DNA of 64,000 nt from positions 248,001 through 312,000 of the forward strand of contig NZ_RXNU01000005.1 of the NCBI RefSeq assembly GCF_003966225.1, written 5' to 3'. Below the pieces are notes generated by a model, which had not been told where the DNA came from, did not search any database, and saw only the letters and a list, made by a program, of their open reading frames with translations. Positions 51,052-59,446 of this stretch are shown piece by piece (position 1 is the stretch's first letter; each line of letters opens with the position of its first letter). Position numbers and translations under genes: made by a program. The stretch comes from Shewanella canadensis (lineage in GTDB: Bacteria > Pseudomonadota > Gammaproteobacteria > Enterobacterales > Shewanellaceae).

Positions 51052-51684
51052 CTAACCCAGCAAGTTTGGAAACATGCCCTTGAAACCTGCGGCAATCACT
51101 TCGATTCCGATGGATAACATTAATAGTCCCATCAAACGTGTGATCACGTTAATTCCCGTTTTTCCTAAAACCTTATAGATCAATGGTGCCATTCTAAAGA
51201 GTACAAAACTCGTTAATCCAAACAAGACCACAGTCAAAGACATGCCGATAAGGTTAATGAAAGTGTCATGCTCTGCGGCCGACACTATCACCGAACTGAT
51301 CGCACCGGGGCCTGCCATTAACGGCAGCGCCAAAGGAACCACTGCGACAGATTCCATCCCCGACGCTTCTCGGCCTTCCTCTTCATTGCGTTTCACTTCA
51401 CCTAACTTCCCCTGAAGCATGGACATAGCAATGATGGCTATCAAAGAACCACCCGCAATGCGAAATGCAGAGAGTGAGATACTAAACATATTCAAAATAT
51501 GTTGTCCCGCCACAATCGTCACTAACAGTATGACGACCACCGCAAAATTCGCCACCTTACCGGTATGGTTACGCTCAGCTTCAGTCTGATGACTGGTTAA
51601 GCTGACAAAAACCGGTAACAAGCCAACGGGATTAATGATTGCCACTAATCCAAGAAAAAATTTAACATAAAGTGTTAAATCCAA
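51052..51684 (-). CDS. ychE: MarC-family membrane protein (YchE-like)
   Basis: Inner-membrane protein of 210 residues with about six helices. MarC/SnatA family marks: NPVGLLPVFVSLT in helix 1 and LALPLMAGPGAISSVIV in the middle. Related proteins transport neutral amino acids; function here is not shown. The start is a TTG at 51684 with GAGGG seven bases upstream. In E. coli, ychE also neighbours adhE, and that pairing is kept here with divergent orientation, which supports the YchE subgroup. Confidence 0.88.
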   Translation of the reverse strand: MDLTLYVKFFLGLVAIINPVGLLPVFVSLTSHQTEAERNHTGKVANFAVVVILLVTIVAGQHILNMFSISLSAFRIAGGSLIAIIAMSMLQGKLGEVKRNEEEGREASGMESVAVVPLALPLMAGPGAISSVIVSAAEHDTFINLIGMSLTVVLFGLTSFVLFRMAPLIYKVLGKTGINVITRLMGLLMLSIGIEVIAAGFKGMFPNLLG

Positions 51685-51911
51685 GTACTTACCCTCTACT
51701 TATAACTACAATAATCTGTGTAGCTATATTATTATTTAGACCATTACGAAGAGCGCTACTCTACCCTATGATTGCTTATGGGAAAAATGAGTTTTTATAA
51801 TTCATTTCACATTTTCAGATAAAAAAAATTAATCAACAAACTCTGTTATTGCCGTTAAAACGCGCAAACAAGTTATTAACATCGTTATTTTATTACATAT
51901 ACAGCCGGATT

Positions 51912-51927
51912 TGTGGTTATGATCACG
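51912..51927 (+). promoter_or_regulatory. CRP-like binding site upstream of adhE
   Basis: TGTGG-N6-TCACG fits the CRP half-site pattern TGTGA-N6-TCACA with two mismatches. Centre is about 100 bases before the adhE ATG. CRP controls anaerobic metabolism in Shewanella, which makes adhE a plausible target. Seen by eye only; not scored. Confidence 0.4.
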
Positions 51928-51969
51928 GTTAACATTGGCATTTGGGTGTAATTTTTCTCCAAGGAGATG

Positions 51970-52005
51970 ATTTAGCCAAATCACCAAGTTTTGCTAAATT
52001 TTTTT
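51970..52005 (+). promoter_or_regulatory. Hairpin with T-run in the adhE leader
   Basis: atttagc (51970-51976) pairs with gctaaat (51993-51999) and is followed at once by a T-run to 52005. This is terminator-shaped, but the stem is short and AU-rich, so it is weak. It ends 13 bases before the adhE start, close to the GAGGA ribosome site. Confidence 0.35.
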
Positions 52006-52018
52006 CGAGGAACGTATT

Positions 52019-54619
52019 ATGACTGTGACAAATGAACAAGAACTCGATCTTCTTGTACAACGTGTAGCAGATGCTCAGGCCGAATATGCAAATTTCAGTC
52101 AGGAGCAAGTAGATAAAATCTTTCGAGCTGCAGCTCTCGCCGCAGCGGATGCCAGGATCTCATTAGCCAAGATGGCTGCGAATGAAACAGGCATGGGTGT
52201 GATTGAAGATAAAGTGATTAAGAATCACTTTGCATCTGAATACATCTACAACAAATACAAAGATGAGAAGACATGTGGGGTTTTAGATGAAGATCCGACA
52301 TTCGGCACCATTACGATAGCGGAACCTGTCGGTATTATTTGTGGCATCGTACCAACCACAAACCCGACTTCTACTGCCATTTTTAAAGCACTTATCAGTC
52401 TTAAAACTCGTAACGGTATTATTTTCTCACCACACCCTCGCGCTAAAGAATCCACGACTACAGCCGCAAGATTAGTGTTAAATGCCGCTATTGCAGCCGG
52501 CGCACCTAAAGATATTATCGGTTGGATCGACAAGCCTAGTGTTGCCCTATCAAATCAGTTGATGACCCACGACAAGATTAACCTTATCTTGGCGACCGGC
52601 GGTCCGGGAATGGTTAAAGCGGCCTACTCTTCAGGAAAACCGGCAATCGGTGTTGGCGCAGGTAATACGCCAATTGTCATCGATGAAACCGCAGATATTA
52701 AACGTGCTGTCAGCTCAATCTTAATGTCGAAAACATTCGACAACGGCGTGGTCTGTGCCTCTGAGCAAGCCGTCGTAATTGTCGATGAGATATACGATGC
52801 CGTTAAGGAACGTTTTGCTACACATGGCGGCTATATCTTATCTAAAGATGAGACCGCTGCGATGCAAAGTGTCATCTTAAAAAATGGTGGCCTCAATGCC
52901 GATATCGTCGGACAAAGCGCAGTAACCATAGCCGCGATGGCCGATATCGAAGTTCCGAGCTGGACTAAGGTACTGATTGGTGAAGTGGAAGATGTTTCTG
53001 AAGCTGAAGCATTTGCTCATGAAAAACTATCACCATTATTAGGTATGTATCGAGTTAAAGACTTCGAAGCGGCCATGGATAAAGCCGAAGCGCTGGTTAC
53101 ATTGGGTGGTATTGGTCATACATCGGGTCTGTACACCAACCAAGATACACAAACAGATCGCGTGATGACATTTGGTTTCCGCATGAAGACTGCGCGAATA
53201 TTGATTAACACACCGGCATCACAGGGTGGTATTGGCGATCTTTATAACTTTAAGCTAGCGCCTTCACTTACGCTGGGTTGTGGTTCTTGGGGGGGTAACT
53301 CTATCTCTGAAAACGTGGGTCCAAGTCACTTAATCAATAAGAAAATGGTCGCTAAGAGGGCTGAAAATATGTTGTGGCACAAGCTACCGTCTTCAATTTA
53401 CTTCCGTCGTGGTAGCCTGCCTATTGCACTCGAAGAGTTGAGTGATAAAAAACGCGCCCTTATCGTTACTGATAAATACCTATTTAATAATGGTTACTGT
53501 GATGAGACGATTAAGATCCTAAAGTCTCAAGGTCTCGAAACCGAAATCTTCTACGAAGTGGAAGCCGATCCAACCTTAGCAATTGTCAATCAGGGCGCTA
53601 AGATGGCCCAGAGCTTCCAACCCGATGTGATTATCGCTCTTGGCGGTGGTTCTCCAATGGATGCAGCCAAAATCATCTGGGTGATGTATGAGCATCCCGA
53701 TGTAGATTTTGCCGACTTGGCATTGCGCTTCATGGATATTCGTAAGCGTATCTATAAGTTCCCTAAACTGGGTGTTAAGGCGCAGATGGTCGCCATTCCT
53801 ACGACTTCAGGTACTGGTTCAGAAGTGACACCTTTCGCGGTTGTCACCGATGAAAAAACCGGCATGAAGTATCCTATTGCCGATTATCAGCTAACACCTA
53901 ATATGGCGATTGTGGATCCGAACCTTGTCATGGACATGCCAAAATCCTTAACCGCTTTTGGTGGTATCGATGCGGTGACCCATGCACTCGAAGCCTATGT
54001 TAGCGTGATGGCCAACGAATACAGCGATGGCCAGGCGCTTCAAGCCTTGGACCTACTATTTAAGCATCTTCCAGATTCTTATAATCTCGGTGCAGCAGCC
54101 CCTATTGCACGCGAGAAAGTACACAACGGTGCAACTATTGCGGGTATCGCTTTTGCTAACGCTTTCTTGGGAATTTGTCACTCGATGGCCCATAAGTTAG
54201 GCGCCGAGTTCCACCTTGCACATGGTTTAGCCAATGCTTTATTGATTAATAATGTGATCCGTTTCAACGCAACTGACATGCCGACTAAACAAGCGGCCTT
54301 CAGTCAGTATGACCGTCCTAAGGCACTTTGCCGTTACGCGAAGATTGCTGAATATTTAAATCTAAGTGGAACGACCGATGAAGAAAAAGTTGAAGCACTC
54401 ATTGAAGAGATCGATCAACTCAAGAAGACGATTGGCATTCCGGCTTCGATCCGAGAAGCAGGAGTCAACGAAGCCGACTTCCTTGCAAAGCTCGACGAGC
54501 TAGCTGAAGATGCATTCGATGACCAATGTACAGGGGCTAACCCAAGATATCCGCTCATCGAAGAGCTAAAGCAGGTATTACTTGCAAGCTTCTATGGTAC
54601 AGCTTACAGCGACAAATAA
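52019..54619 (+). CDS. adhE: Bifunctional acetaldehyde-CoA/alcohol dehydrogenase
   Basis: Reduces acetyl-CoA to acetaldehyde and then ethanol during fermentation, regenerating NAD; forms long filaments (spirosomes). 866 residues (E. coli 891). The N-terminal aldehyde dehydrogenase half (about 1-440) has the catalytic cysteine in NGVVCASEQAV near 246. The C-terminal iron-dependent alcohol dehydrogenase half (about 450-866) has the NAD loop ALGGGSPMDAAK and iron ligands in FGGIDAVTHALEAYVS and CHSMAHKLGAEFH. AGGA precedes the ATG. Single-gene unit with a terminator behind and a CRP-like site in front. Confidence 0.97.
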   Translation: MTVTNEQELDLLVQRVADAQAEYANFSQEQVDKIFRAAALAAADARISLAKMAANETGMGVIEDKVIKNHFASEYIYNKYKDEKTCGVLDEDPTFGTITIAEPVGIICGIVPTTNPTSTAIFKALISLKTRNGIIFSPHPRAKESTTTAARLVLNAAIAAGAPKDIIGWIDKPSVALSNQLMTHDKINLILATGGPGMVKAAYSSGKPAIGVGAGNTPIVIDETADIKRAVSSILMSKTFDNGVVCASEQAVVIVDEIYDAVKERFATHGGYILSKDETAAMQSVILKNGGLNADIVGQSAVTIAAMADIEVPSWTKVLIGEVEDVSEAEAFAHEKLSPLLGMYRVKDFEAAMDKAEALVTLGGIGHTSGLYTNQDTQTDRVMTFGFRMKTARILINTPASQGGIGDLYNFKLAPSLTLGCGSWGGNSISENVGPSHLINKKMVAKRAENMLWHKLPSSIYFRRGSLPIALEELSDKKRALIVTDKYLFNNGYCDETIKILKSQGLETEIFYEVEADPTLAIVNQGAKMAQSFQPDVIIALGGGSPMDAAKIIWVMYEHPDVDFADLALRFMDIRKRIYKFPKLGVKAQMVAIPTTSGTGSEVTPFAVVTDEKTGMKYPIADYQLTPNMAIVDPNLVMDMPKSLTAFGGIDAVTHALEAYVSVMANEYSDGQALQALDLLFKHLPDSYNLGAAAPIAREKVHNGATIAGIAFANAFLGICHSMAHKLGAEFHLAHGLANALLINNVIRFNATDMPTKQAAFSQYDRPKALCRYAKIAEYLNLSGTTDEEKVEALIEEIDQLKKTIGIPASIREAGVNEADFLAKLDELAEDAFDDQCTGANPRYPLIEELKQVLLASFYGTAYSDK

Positions 54620-54662
54620 ACTCACTGGACAATTAACTCACTGAGTAAGATTTGACATAATT

Positions 54663-54695
54663 AAAAGCCAGTTACCTTAAGTAACTGGCTTTTTT
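54663..54695. terminator. Bidirectional terminator, adhE and hydrolase
   Basis: aaaagccagttac (54663-54675) pairs with gtaactggctttt (54681-54693) with T-run on the plus strand. The minus strand also ends in a TTTT stretch, suiting the convergent hydrolase gene. Confidence 0.92.
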
Positions 54696-54713
54696 CTACT
54701 CTACGTAGTGAGT

Positions 54714-55508
54714 CTAATCTTTCTTCCCCAGCCAATCTAACATGATGTTGTTGAACCGTTCTGGCGCCTCAATCATTACCCAATGCCTTGTTTGAAAGGG
54801 CTCCACCCTATTTCGCTTATCAGAGGCTATCTTTTCTACCCAAGGTGTTGAGTGGAACATGCCGGGTTTATTTTCACCGTACATGAAGAGCAGTGGGCAG
54901 GTGATCTCCAGAGGAAGATGATCCAGAGAGCGACCTGTTAACACATGACTCCACTTCCAATAATAGGAATAGGTCATCGATGAGGTGATAGATTCGGCCT
55001 CTCCGGGCGCATGAAGCAATTTAGCCATCTTGCGAGTCATGGCATCACCCAGTTTTCCGCCAATTTTCCATGCCGCTGCCAACCACATCTGGTAACCAAA
55101 CATAAAGGCTTTCACTTTGGCCGACAATACATGCTCTTTAGAGCCCGCGTCACCGATATCCACTCCAATGATTTTAGTGACTTTTTCACGATAGTTCATG
55201 TAGAACTGGTAACCAAAGAAACACCCCCAGTCATGGAGCATCAATGTCACAGGCTTTCCATTGCCAACAGTGTCGACAATGGTATTGATCAACTGCACAA
55301 TCTCTTTCAGATCGTACGCCCGTCTGGGTTTGCTTTTGTCGTAACCGGGCAAGGTAAATCTAACGCAACGATATCTGTCTTTGAGGACTTCAACTTGCTT
55401 ATCCCAAACTCGGTAGGTATCCGGCCAGCCGTGAACCATCACTATGGTTTCATCACCCATACCCTCAACGTAAACATCCACATCTCCAACCTGTAATATC
55501 TCAGTCAT
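54714..55508 (-). CDS. Alpha/beta hydrolase, epoxide-hydrolase-like
   Basis: 264 residues. HGWPDTYRVWD near 26 supplies the oxyanion region. The nucleophile elbow LHDWGCFFG (near 92) has aspartate where esterases have serine, as in epoxide hydrolases and haloalkane dehalogenases. A late RHWVMIE supplies the catalytic histidine. Cap-domain length is modest. Substrate unknown. GGAG precedes the ATG. Its own short unit, between adhE and glcB. Confidence 0.87.
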   Translation of the reverse strand: MTEILQVGDVDVYVEGMGDETIVMVHGWPDTYRVWDKQVEVLKDRYRCVRFTLPGYDKSKPRRAYDLKEIVQLINTIVDTVGNGKPVTLMLHDWGCFFGYQFYMNYREKVTKIIGVDIGDAGSKEHVLSAKVKAFMFGYQMWLAAAWKIGGKLGDAMTRKMAKLLHAPGEAESITSSMTYSYYWKWSHVLTGRSLDHLPLEITCPLLFMYGENKPGMFHSTPWVEKIASDKRNRVEPFQTRHWVMIEAPERFNNIMLDWLGKKD

Positions 55509-55705
55509 ACCAGCTCCGTTATTATTAACGTTTCGAAAAAACTAATTTCAAGCAAAACAGCTTTAGAGTAAAAGCTCTAATTATTTTCAGAGTAAAAGGA
55601 ATGTTACAACAAAGCAATATATAGATAAGGAAAGACTGCATTTTTGTGAGAAGTACGACAGCGAACGATGGAAAATCAGAGATGCAGGAAGACTCTTTAA
55701 TAACA

Positions 55706-55730
55706 AAATGCCCCAACTGAATGTTGGGGC
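55706..55730 (-). terminator. Terminator of glcB
   Basis: gccccaac (55710-55717) pairs with gttggggc (55723-55730) around a 5-base loop; the minus strand continues ATTTTGTTATT. About 55 bases behind the glcB stop. Confidence 0.83.
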
Positions 55731-55785
55731 GGTATTGAAAATCTTATGCTCTGAATGAAGCTAACCTTTTAACGATTGAGACAGT

Positions 55786-57960
55786 TTATGCCTGTTGGCG
55801 AGACTTGGCCTCGATGCGATAGGCATGCAGCAGGGGCTCAGTATATCCTGATGGTTGCTCTTTACCTTTAAAAATCAGATCACAAGCCGCTTTGAAAGCG
55901 ATACCGTTAAATTCAGGTGCCATATTGAGGTACTGACTGTCGGCTTCATTTTGTTTATCGACAACCCTCGCCATCTTATGCATTGAAGCAATTACCAGCT
56001 CTTCAGTGCAGATACCATGTTCGAGCCAATTGGCGATATGTTGAGAAGATATCCTTAACGTTGCCCTGTCTTCCATCAAACCGACATCGTTAATGTCCGG
56101 TACTTTCGAACACCCTACCCCTTGGTCGATCCATCGCACCACGTAACCTAAAATTCCCTGAGCGTTATTGTCGAGTTCACGCTGGATCTGTTCATGAGTC
56201 AGTTCTGCCGGGTTCTCAAGCAGCGGAATCGTCAATATATCATCCAGACTAGCCCGCTCACGTTGGGCAAGTATCTGTTGGCGATCCTGTACATTGATCT
56301 GATGGTAGTGCAAAGAGTGTAAGGTTGCGCCATTGGGAGACGGTACCCATGCCGTATTTGCACCGGCCGTTGGATGAGCCACTTTTTGAGCTAACATCGC
56401 AGCCATCTCATCTGGCATCGCCCACATCCCCTTTCCTATCTGCGCTTTTCCTGGCAATCCGCAGGCCAAACCAATATCGACATTCCAATCTTCGTAGGCA
56501 TTAATCCAGGCTTGCTGCTTCATCTGAGTCTTGGGCACGAAAGGTCCTGCATACATAGAGGTATGTATTTCATCCCCGGTTCGGTCAAGAAAACCGGTAT
56601 TGATGAACACGACCCTATCTTGTGCGACACGAATACACTCTTTAAGATTGACCGTGGTTCTGCGCTCTTCATCCATAATACCCAACTTAATGGTGTCACG
56701 GGATAACTTGAGCGCATCTTCAATTCTAGTAAACAGCTCACAGGTAAACTCGACCTCTTCGGGGCCGTGCATCTTGGGCTTAACGATATTCACAGATCCA
56801 GAACGGCTATTCGATCGCTTGTTATTGTTACCTTTTAGATCATGCATAGCGGCGAGCACGCTCACCATACCGTCTAAGATCCCTTCAGGGATCTCGTTAC
56901 CCTCTTTGTCTAAAATCGCATTATTTGTCATTAAATGGCCGACATTACGAATAAACAACAAGCTTCTGCCCGGTAGACTCAGGTTTCTCCCCTCGGTGTC
57001 TTTATAGTGGCGATCCTCGTTTAATTCACGAGTGAAGGTCTTGCCACTTTTATTCACCTCTGTTGACAGGGTGCCTTGCATAAGACCAAGCCAATTACGG
57101 TATATTTCACACTTGTCTTCGGCATCGACGGCAGCCACGGAGTCTTCACAATCCATAATAGTAGTGACGGCAGCTTCGACGAGAAGATCTTTGACATTGG
57201 CTTTATCAGTTTTACCAATAGGATGCTCGCCATCTATCTGTATCTCTACATGTAGGGCGTTATTTTTCAATAGGATCGCTGTTGGTGACTTCTCATCTCC
57301 CCGGTAACCAATAAACTTTTCCGGCTCTCGTAAGCGAGTATCGCAACCATCAGAAAGAGTGATTAACAGGCTTGCACCATCGACCTGATAATGAACGGCT
57401 TCACTGTGACTCCCAACAGCTAACGGGGCCAATGTATCTAAGTGTTGTTTAGCGAAAGCGACAACTTTTGCACCGCGAACAGGATTATAGTGTGGAGTTA
57501 TTTCTGCGCCGCCATCGAAGCTAATCGCATCGGTACCATACAGGGCATCATATAAGCTGCCCCATCGAGCATTGGCAGCATTTAAGGCAAATCGCGCGTT
57601 TTTAACCGGCACCACTAACTGAGGACCCGCTTGCTCGGCTATCTCGATATCCACATTTTCTGTCGACACCAAAAAATCTTCACCTTCAGGAACAAGGTAA
57701 CCAATCTTAGTCAAGAATGCCTTATAAGCATCAGGTTCATGTTTTTTATGGGTTAAATGCCATTGATCGATTTGTTGCTGTAATTCATCACGTTTTTCGA
57801 GAAGTGCTCGGTTCTTGGGCCCAAGGTCATCGACTATAGCTTCCAACTTAGTCCAGAATCTGTCTGAGTCGATCCCTGTTCCCGGAATGATCTGTTCATT
57901 GATCAATTCATAGAGCACTGGGGCCACTTGCAGATTGCCTACTTGAATTCGTGATGTCAT
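55786..57960 (-). CDS. glcB: Malate synthase G
   Basis: Condenses glyoxylate with acetyl-CoA to malate, the second step of the glyoxylate shunt. 724 residues, the G form (about 723), not the 530-residue A form. Family markers in order: [15 protein letters not shown] near 50, [14 protein letters not shown] near 270, the [13 protein letters not shown] region near 340 with the catalytic arginine, GIMDEERRT near 430, [16 protein letters not shown] near 455 and [16 protein letters not shown] near 535, and a final catalytic aspartate in the [23 protein letters not shown] segment, given here only by its start and end. GAAGGG precedes the ATG. It shares the locus with aceA and a LysR gene. Confidence 0.96.
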   Translation of the reverse strand: MTSRIQVGNLQVAPVLYELINEQIIPGTGIDSDRFWTKLEAIVDDLGPKNRALLEKRDELQQQIDQWHLTHKKHEPDAYKAFLTKIGYLVPEGEDFLVSTENVDIEIAEQAGPQLVVPVKNARFALNAANARWGSLYDALYGTDAISFDGGAEITPHYNPVRGAKVVAFAKQHLDTLAPLAVGSHSEAVHYQVDGASLLITLSDGCDTRLREPEKFIGYRGDEKSPTAILLKNNALHVEIQIDGEHPIGKTDKANVKDLLVEAAVTTIMDCEDSVAAVDAEDKCEIYRNWLGLMQGTLSTEVNKSGKTFTRELNEDRHYKDTEGRNLSLPGRSLLFIRNVGHLMTNNAILDKEGNEIPEGILDGMVSVLAAMHDLKGNNNKRSNSRSGSVNIVKPKMHGPEEVEFTCELFTRIEDALKLSRDTIKLGIMDEERRTTVNLKECIRVAQDRVVFINTGFLDRTGDEIHTSMYAGPFVPKTQMKQQAWINAYEDWNVDIGLACGLPGKAQIGKGMWAMPDEMAAMLAQKVAHPTAGANTAWVPSPNGATLHSLHYHQINVQDRQQILAQRERASLDDILTIPLLENPAELTHEQIQRELDNNAQGILGYVVRWIDQGVGCSKVPDINDVGLMEDRATLRISSQHIANWLEHGICTEELVIASMHKMARVVDKQNEADSQYLNMAPEFNGIAFKAACDLIFKGKEQPSGYTEPLLHAYRIEAKSRQQA

Positions 57961-58038
57961 ATCGCATCCCTTCTGTTAATTAACTGATGTCAGCTTGATA
58001 GCGACTCTTCTATTATTCGAACCTGTTGCTCATTAACC

Positions 58039-58079
58039 TTTGCTATTCATACCAAAGTACCGATGGTTGTATAAGCAAA
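58039..58079. promoter_or_regulatory. Imperfect inverted repeat upstream of glcB
   Basis: Arms at 58039-58054 (tttgctattcatacca) and 58064-58079 match as an inverted repeat at 11 of 16 positions, with a 9-base spacer. It lies about 80 bases before the glcB start, between glcB and the LysR tail remnants. It could be an operator; this is a visual call. The whole 57961-58385 gap contains only this and the two tail remnants. Confidence 0.3.
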
Positions 58080-58185
58080 TATGGAAAATAAGACAATTAT
58101 GAGTCTATATCACCCTATTAGCATATATATAATTTATCGTAATTATTATTGGCATTCATACAAATTATAATACTCAAAATCATAT

Positions 58186-58237
58186 CAGAACCTGTCGATG
58201 ATACGTGCGGTTTAGGTAATTAACTCTCGCATCCACC
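58186..58237 (-). pseudogene. LysR C-terminal tail remnant (outer copy)
   Basis: 52 bases that, on the minus strand, read W M R E L I T, a TAA stop, T A R I I D R F and a TGA stop. This matches the last residues of the intact LysR protein except for the nonsense change GAA to TAA in the middle. Seven bases differ from the intact gene's end, and apart from the internal stop all are synonymous or in the stop codon. It directly abuts the middle copy. Confidence 0.85.
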
Positions 58238-58364
58238 TTAAAACCTGTCGATGATGCGTGCTGTTTCGGTGATCAGTTCGCGCATCCATTTGTGAGCAGG
58301 GTTATGTTGGAGTAACGGACTCCATGCCATCGTCAACTCGACTCGAACGGTGGAATATCGAATG
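58238..58364 (-). pseudogene. LysR C-terminal tail remnant (middle copy)
   Basis: About 127 bases homologous to the 3' end of the intact LysR gene. Over the last 104 bases I count 12 differences. Eleven are silent in the LysR frame and one is a conservative Lys/Arg change, so the copy diverged while under protein-level selection. It includes the TAA stop at 58238-58240. Further in, a tandem repeat of tcgag shifts the frame relative to PFDIPP, so it could not encode a full protein. No start exists for it. Confidence 0.88.
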
Positions 58365-58385
58365 GAAGCCGGGAACCGCACCGCA

Positions 58386-59330
58386 TTAAAACCTGTCTAT
58401 GATGCGTGCGGTTTCGGTAATAAGCTCTCGCATCCATCTGTGAGCTGGGTTGTGTTGAAGTAACGGACTCCATGCCATTGTCAATTCGATGGGAGGTATA
58501 TCGAAAGGTGGAGGAACGATACTTACCCTACTGTTATCTTGTTGCAGTCTCGCCATCTTACTGGGGACTGTCGCTATCAGGTCTTGACGTTCTGCCAATG
58601 AACTCGCCGCTTGATAGTGTCGGGTAAATACGGTGATCCTGCGTTTAGCATTTAGCTTAGCCAGCGCTTCATCGACCCAGCCCAAGCGCTGAACATCATC
58701 GGGATCCATACCGACACCAACCCCCATCCCGGTTTTACTTACCCAAACATGGTGCGCATCCAGATAGCTTTCAAGATTAAAGTTTTTCAGTACCGGATGT
58801 TTTTTGTTGATTAAGCAGCTGAATGTGTCTTTCCACAGTACTTTTTGGTGAAAAGATTGCGGGATACTGTCGAAACGGTTGATCACCATATCCACTCTCC
58901 CCTGCTCAACATCGGGAAAGTTAACATCGCTGGGTGTCATGATGTCAAGGATCACCTTTGGCGCTTCATTACGTAATCTGGCAATGAGAAGTGGGATCAG
59001 GGTGGCTTCGGCGTAATCGGAGGCCATCATTCTGAACACCTTCTCACTTTCATAAGGGTTGAACTTAGCTTTGGGTTGTACCGCCTTCTCCAGGCCCACC
59101 AGCAGCTCGCGGATCTCAGGTTTTAGCTCCGATGCCCGCTCGGTCGGTGTCATACCTTTGCTGGTTCTGATTAACAGGGGATCATCAAATAGAACACGTA
59201 ACCTTTTCAGGCCGTTACTCATCGCTGGTTGGCTGATACCTAGCTGATCTGCAGCCCTGGTAACATTTAATTCACGAAGTAAAACATCAAAATAAACCAA
59301 TAAATTCAGGTCAATACGAGACATATTCAT
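58386..59330 (-). CDS. LysR-family regulator of the glyoxylate-shunt locus
   Basis: 314-residue transcription regulator. The N-terminal winged helix-turn-helix (about 5-65) has LNVTRAADQLGISQPAMSNGLKRLR. The C-terminal effector domain (about 92-300) has the usual two-lobe pattern (VFRMMASDYAEATLIPLL, then VDMVINRF, and later LIATVPSKMA). It lies between glcB and divergent aceA; control of one or both is inferred from position, and a 15-bp palindrome in the lysR-aceA gap could be its operator. Two ATGs (59330, 59324) are possible, neither with a clear ribosome site. Two partial copies of its 3' end lie just downstream. Confidence 0.92.
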   Translation of the reverse strand: MNMSRIDLNLLVYFDVLLRELNVTRAADQLGISQPAMSNGLKRLRVLFDDPLLIRTSKGMTPTERASELKPEIRELLVGLEKAVQPKAKFNPYESEKVFRMMASDYAEATLIPLLIARLRNEAPKVILDIMTPSDVNFPDVEQGRVDMVINRFDSIPQSFHQKVLWKDTFSCLINKKHPVLKNFNLESYLDAHHVWVSKTGMGVGVGMDPDDVQRLGWVDEALAKLNAKRRITVFTRHYQAASSLAERQDLIATVPSKMARLQQDNSRVSIVPPPFDIPPIELTMAWSPLLQHNPAHRWMRELITETARIIDRF

Positions 59331-59357
59331 AAAATAAATACCGAAGATAATAACTAT

Positions 59358-59372
59358 AAATTAGACTAATTT
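59358..59372. promoter_or_regulatory. Palindrome between lysR and aceA, candidate operator
   Basis: aaattagactaattt is a perfect 7-bp dyad around a single centre base. It lies in the 116-base gap between the divergent starts and has the T-N11-A shape favoured by LysR-type regulators. Candidate only; AT-rich palindromes are not rare. Confidence 0.45.
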
Positions 59373-59446
59373 AACACAATATTACTATTATTCTTAACGG
59401 AAGCAATCAATCGTTGTTAATCATTTTTTGTAGGAAGGGACTTACC

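Larger units (their letters stand above)
51685..52018. other. Divergent promoter region between marC-family gene and adhE
   Basis: 334 bases without a gene. It contains a CRP-like dyad (51912-51927) and a hairpin followed by T-run just before adhE (51970-52005), listed separately. The centre is strongly AT-rich. Confidence 0.6.

Noticed and set aside
55011..55496. 161-codon plus-strand ORF
   Set aside because: Antisense to the alpha/beta hydrolase gene; no recognisable domain.
56531..57007. 158-codon plus-strand ORF
   Set aside because: Antisense to glcB, serine-rich, as expected from the complementary strand of a coding frame.
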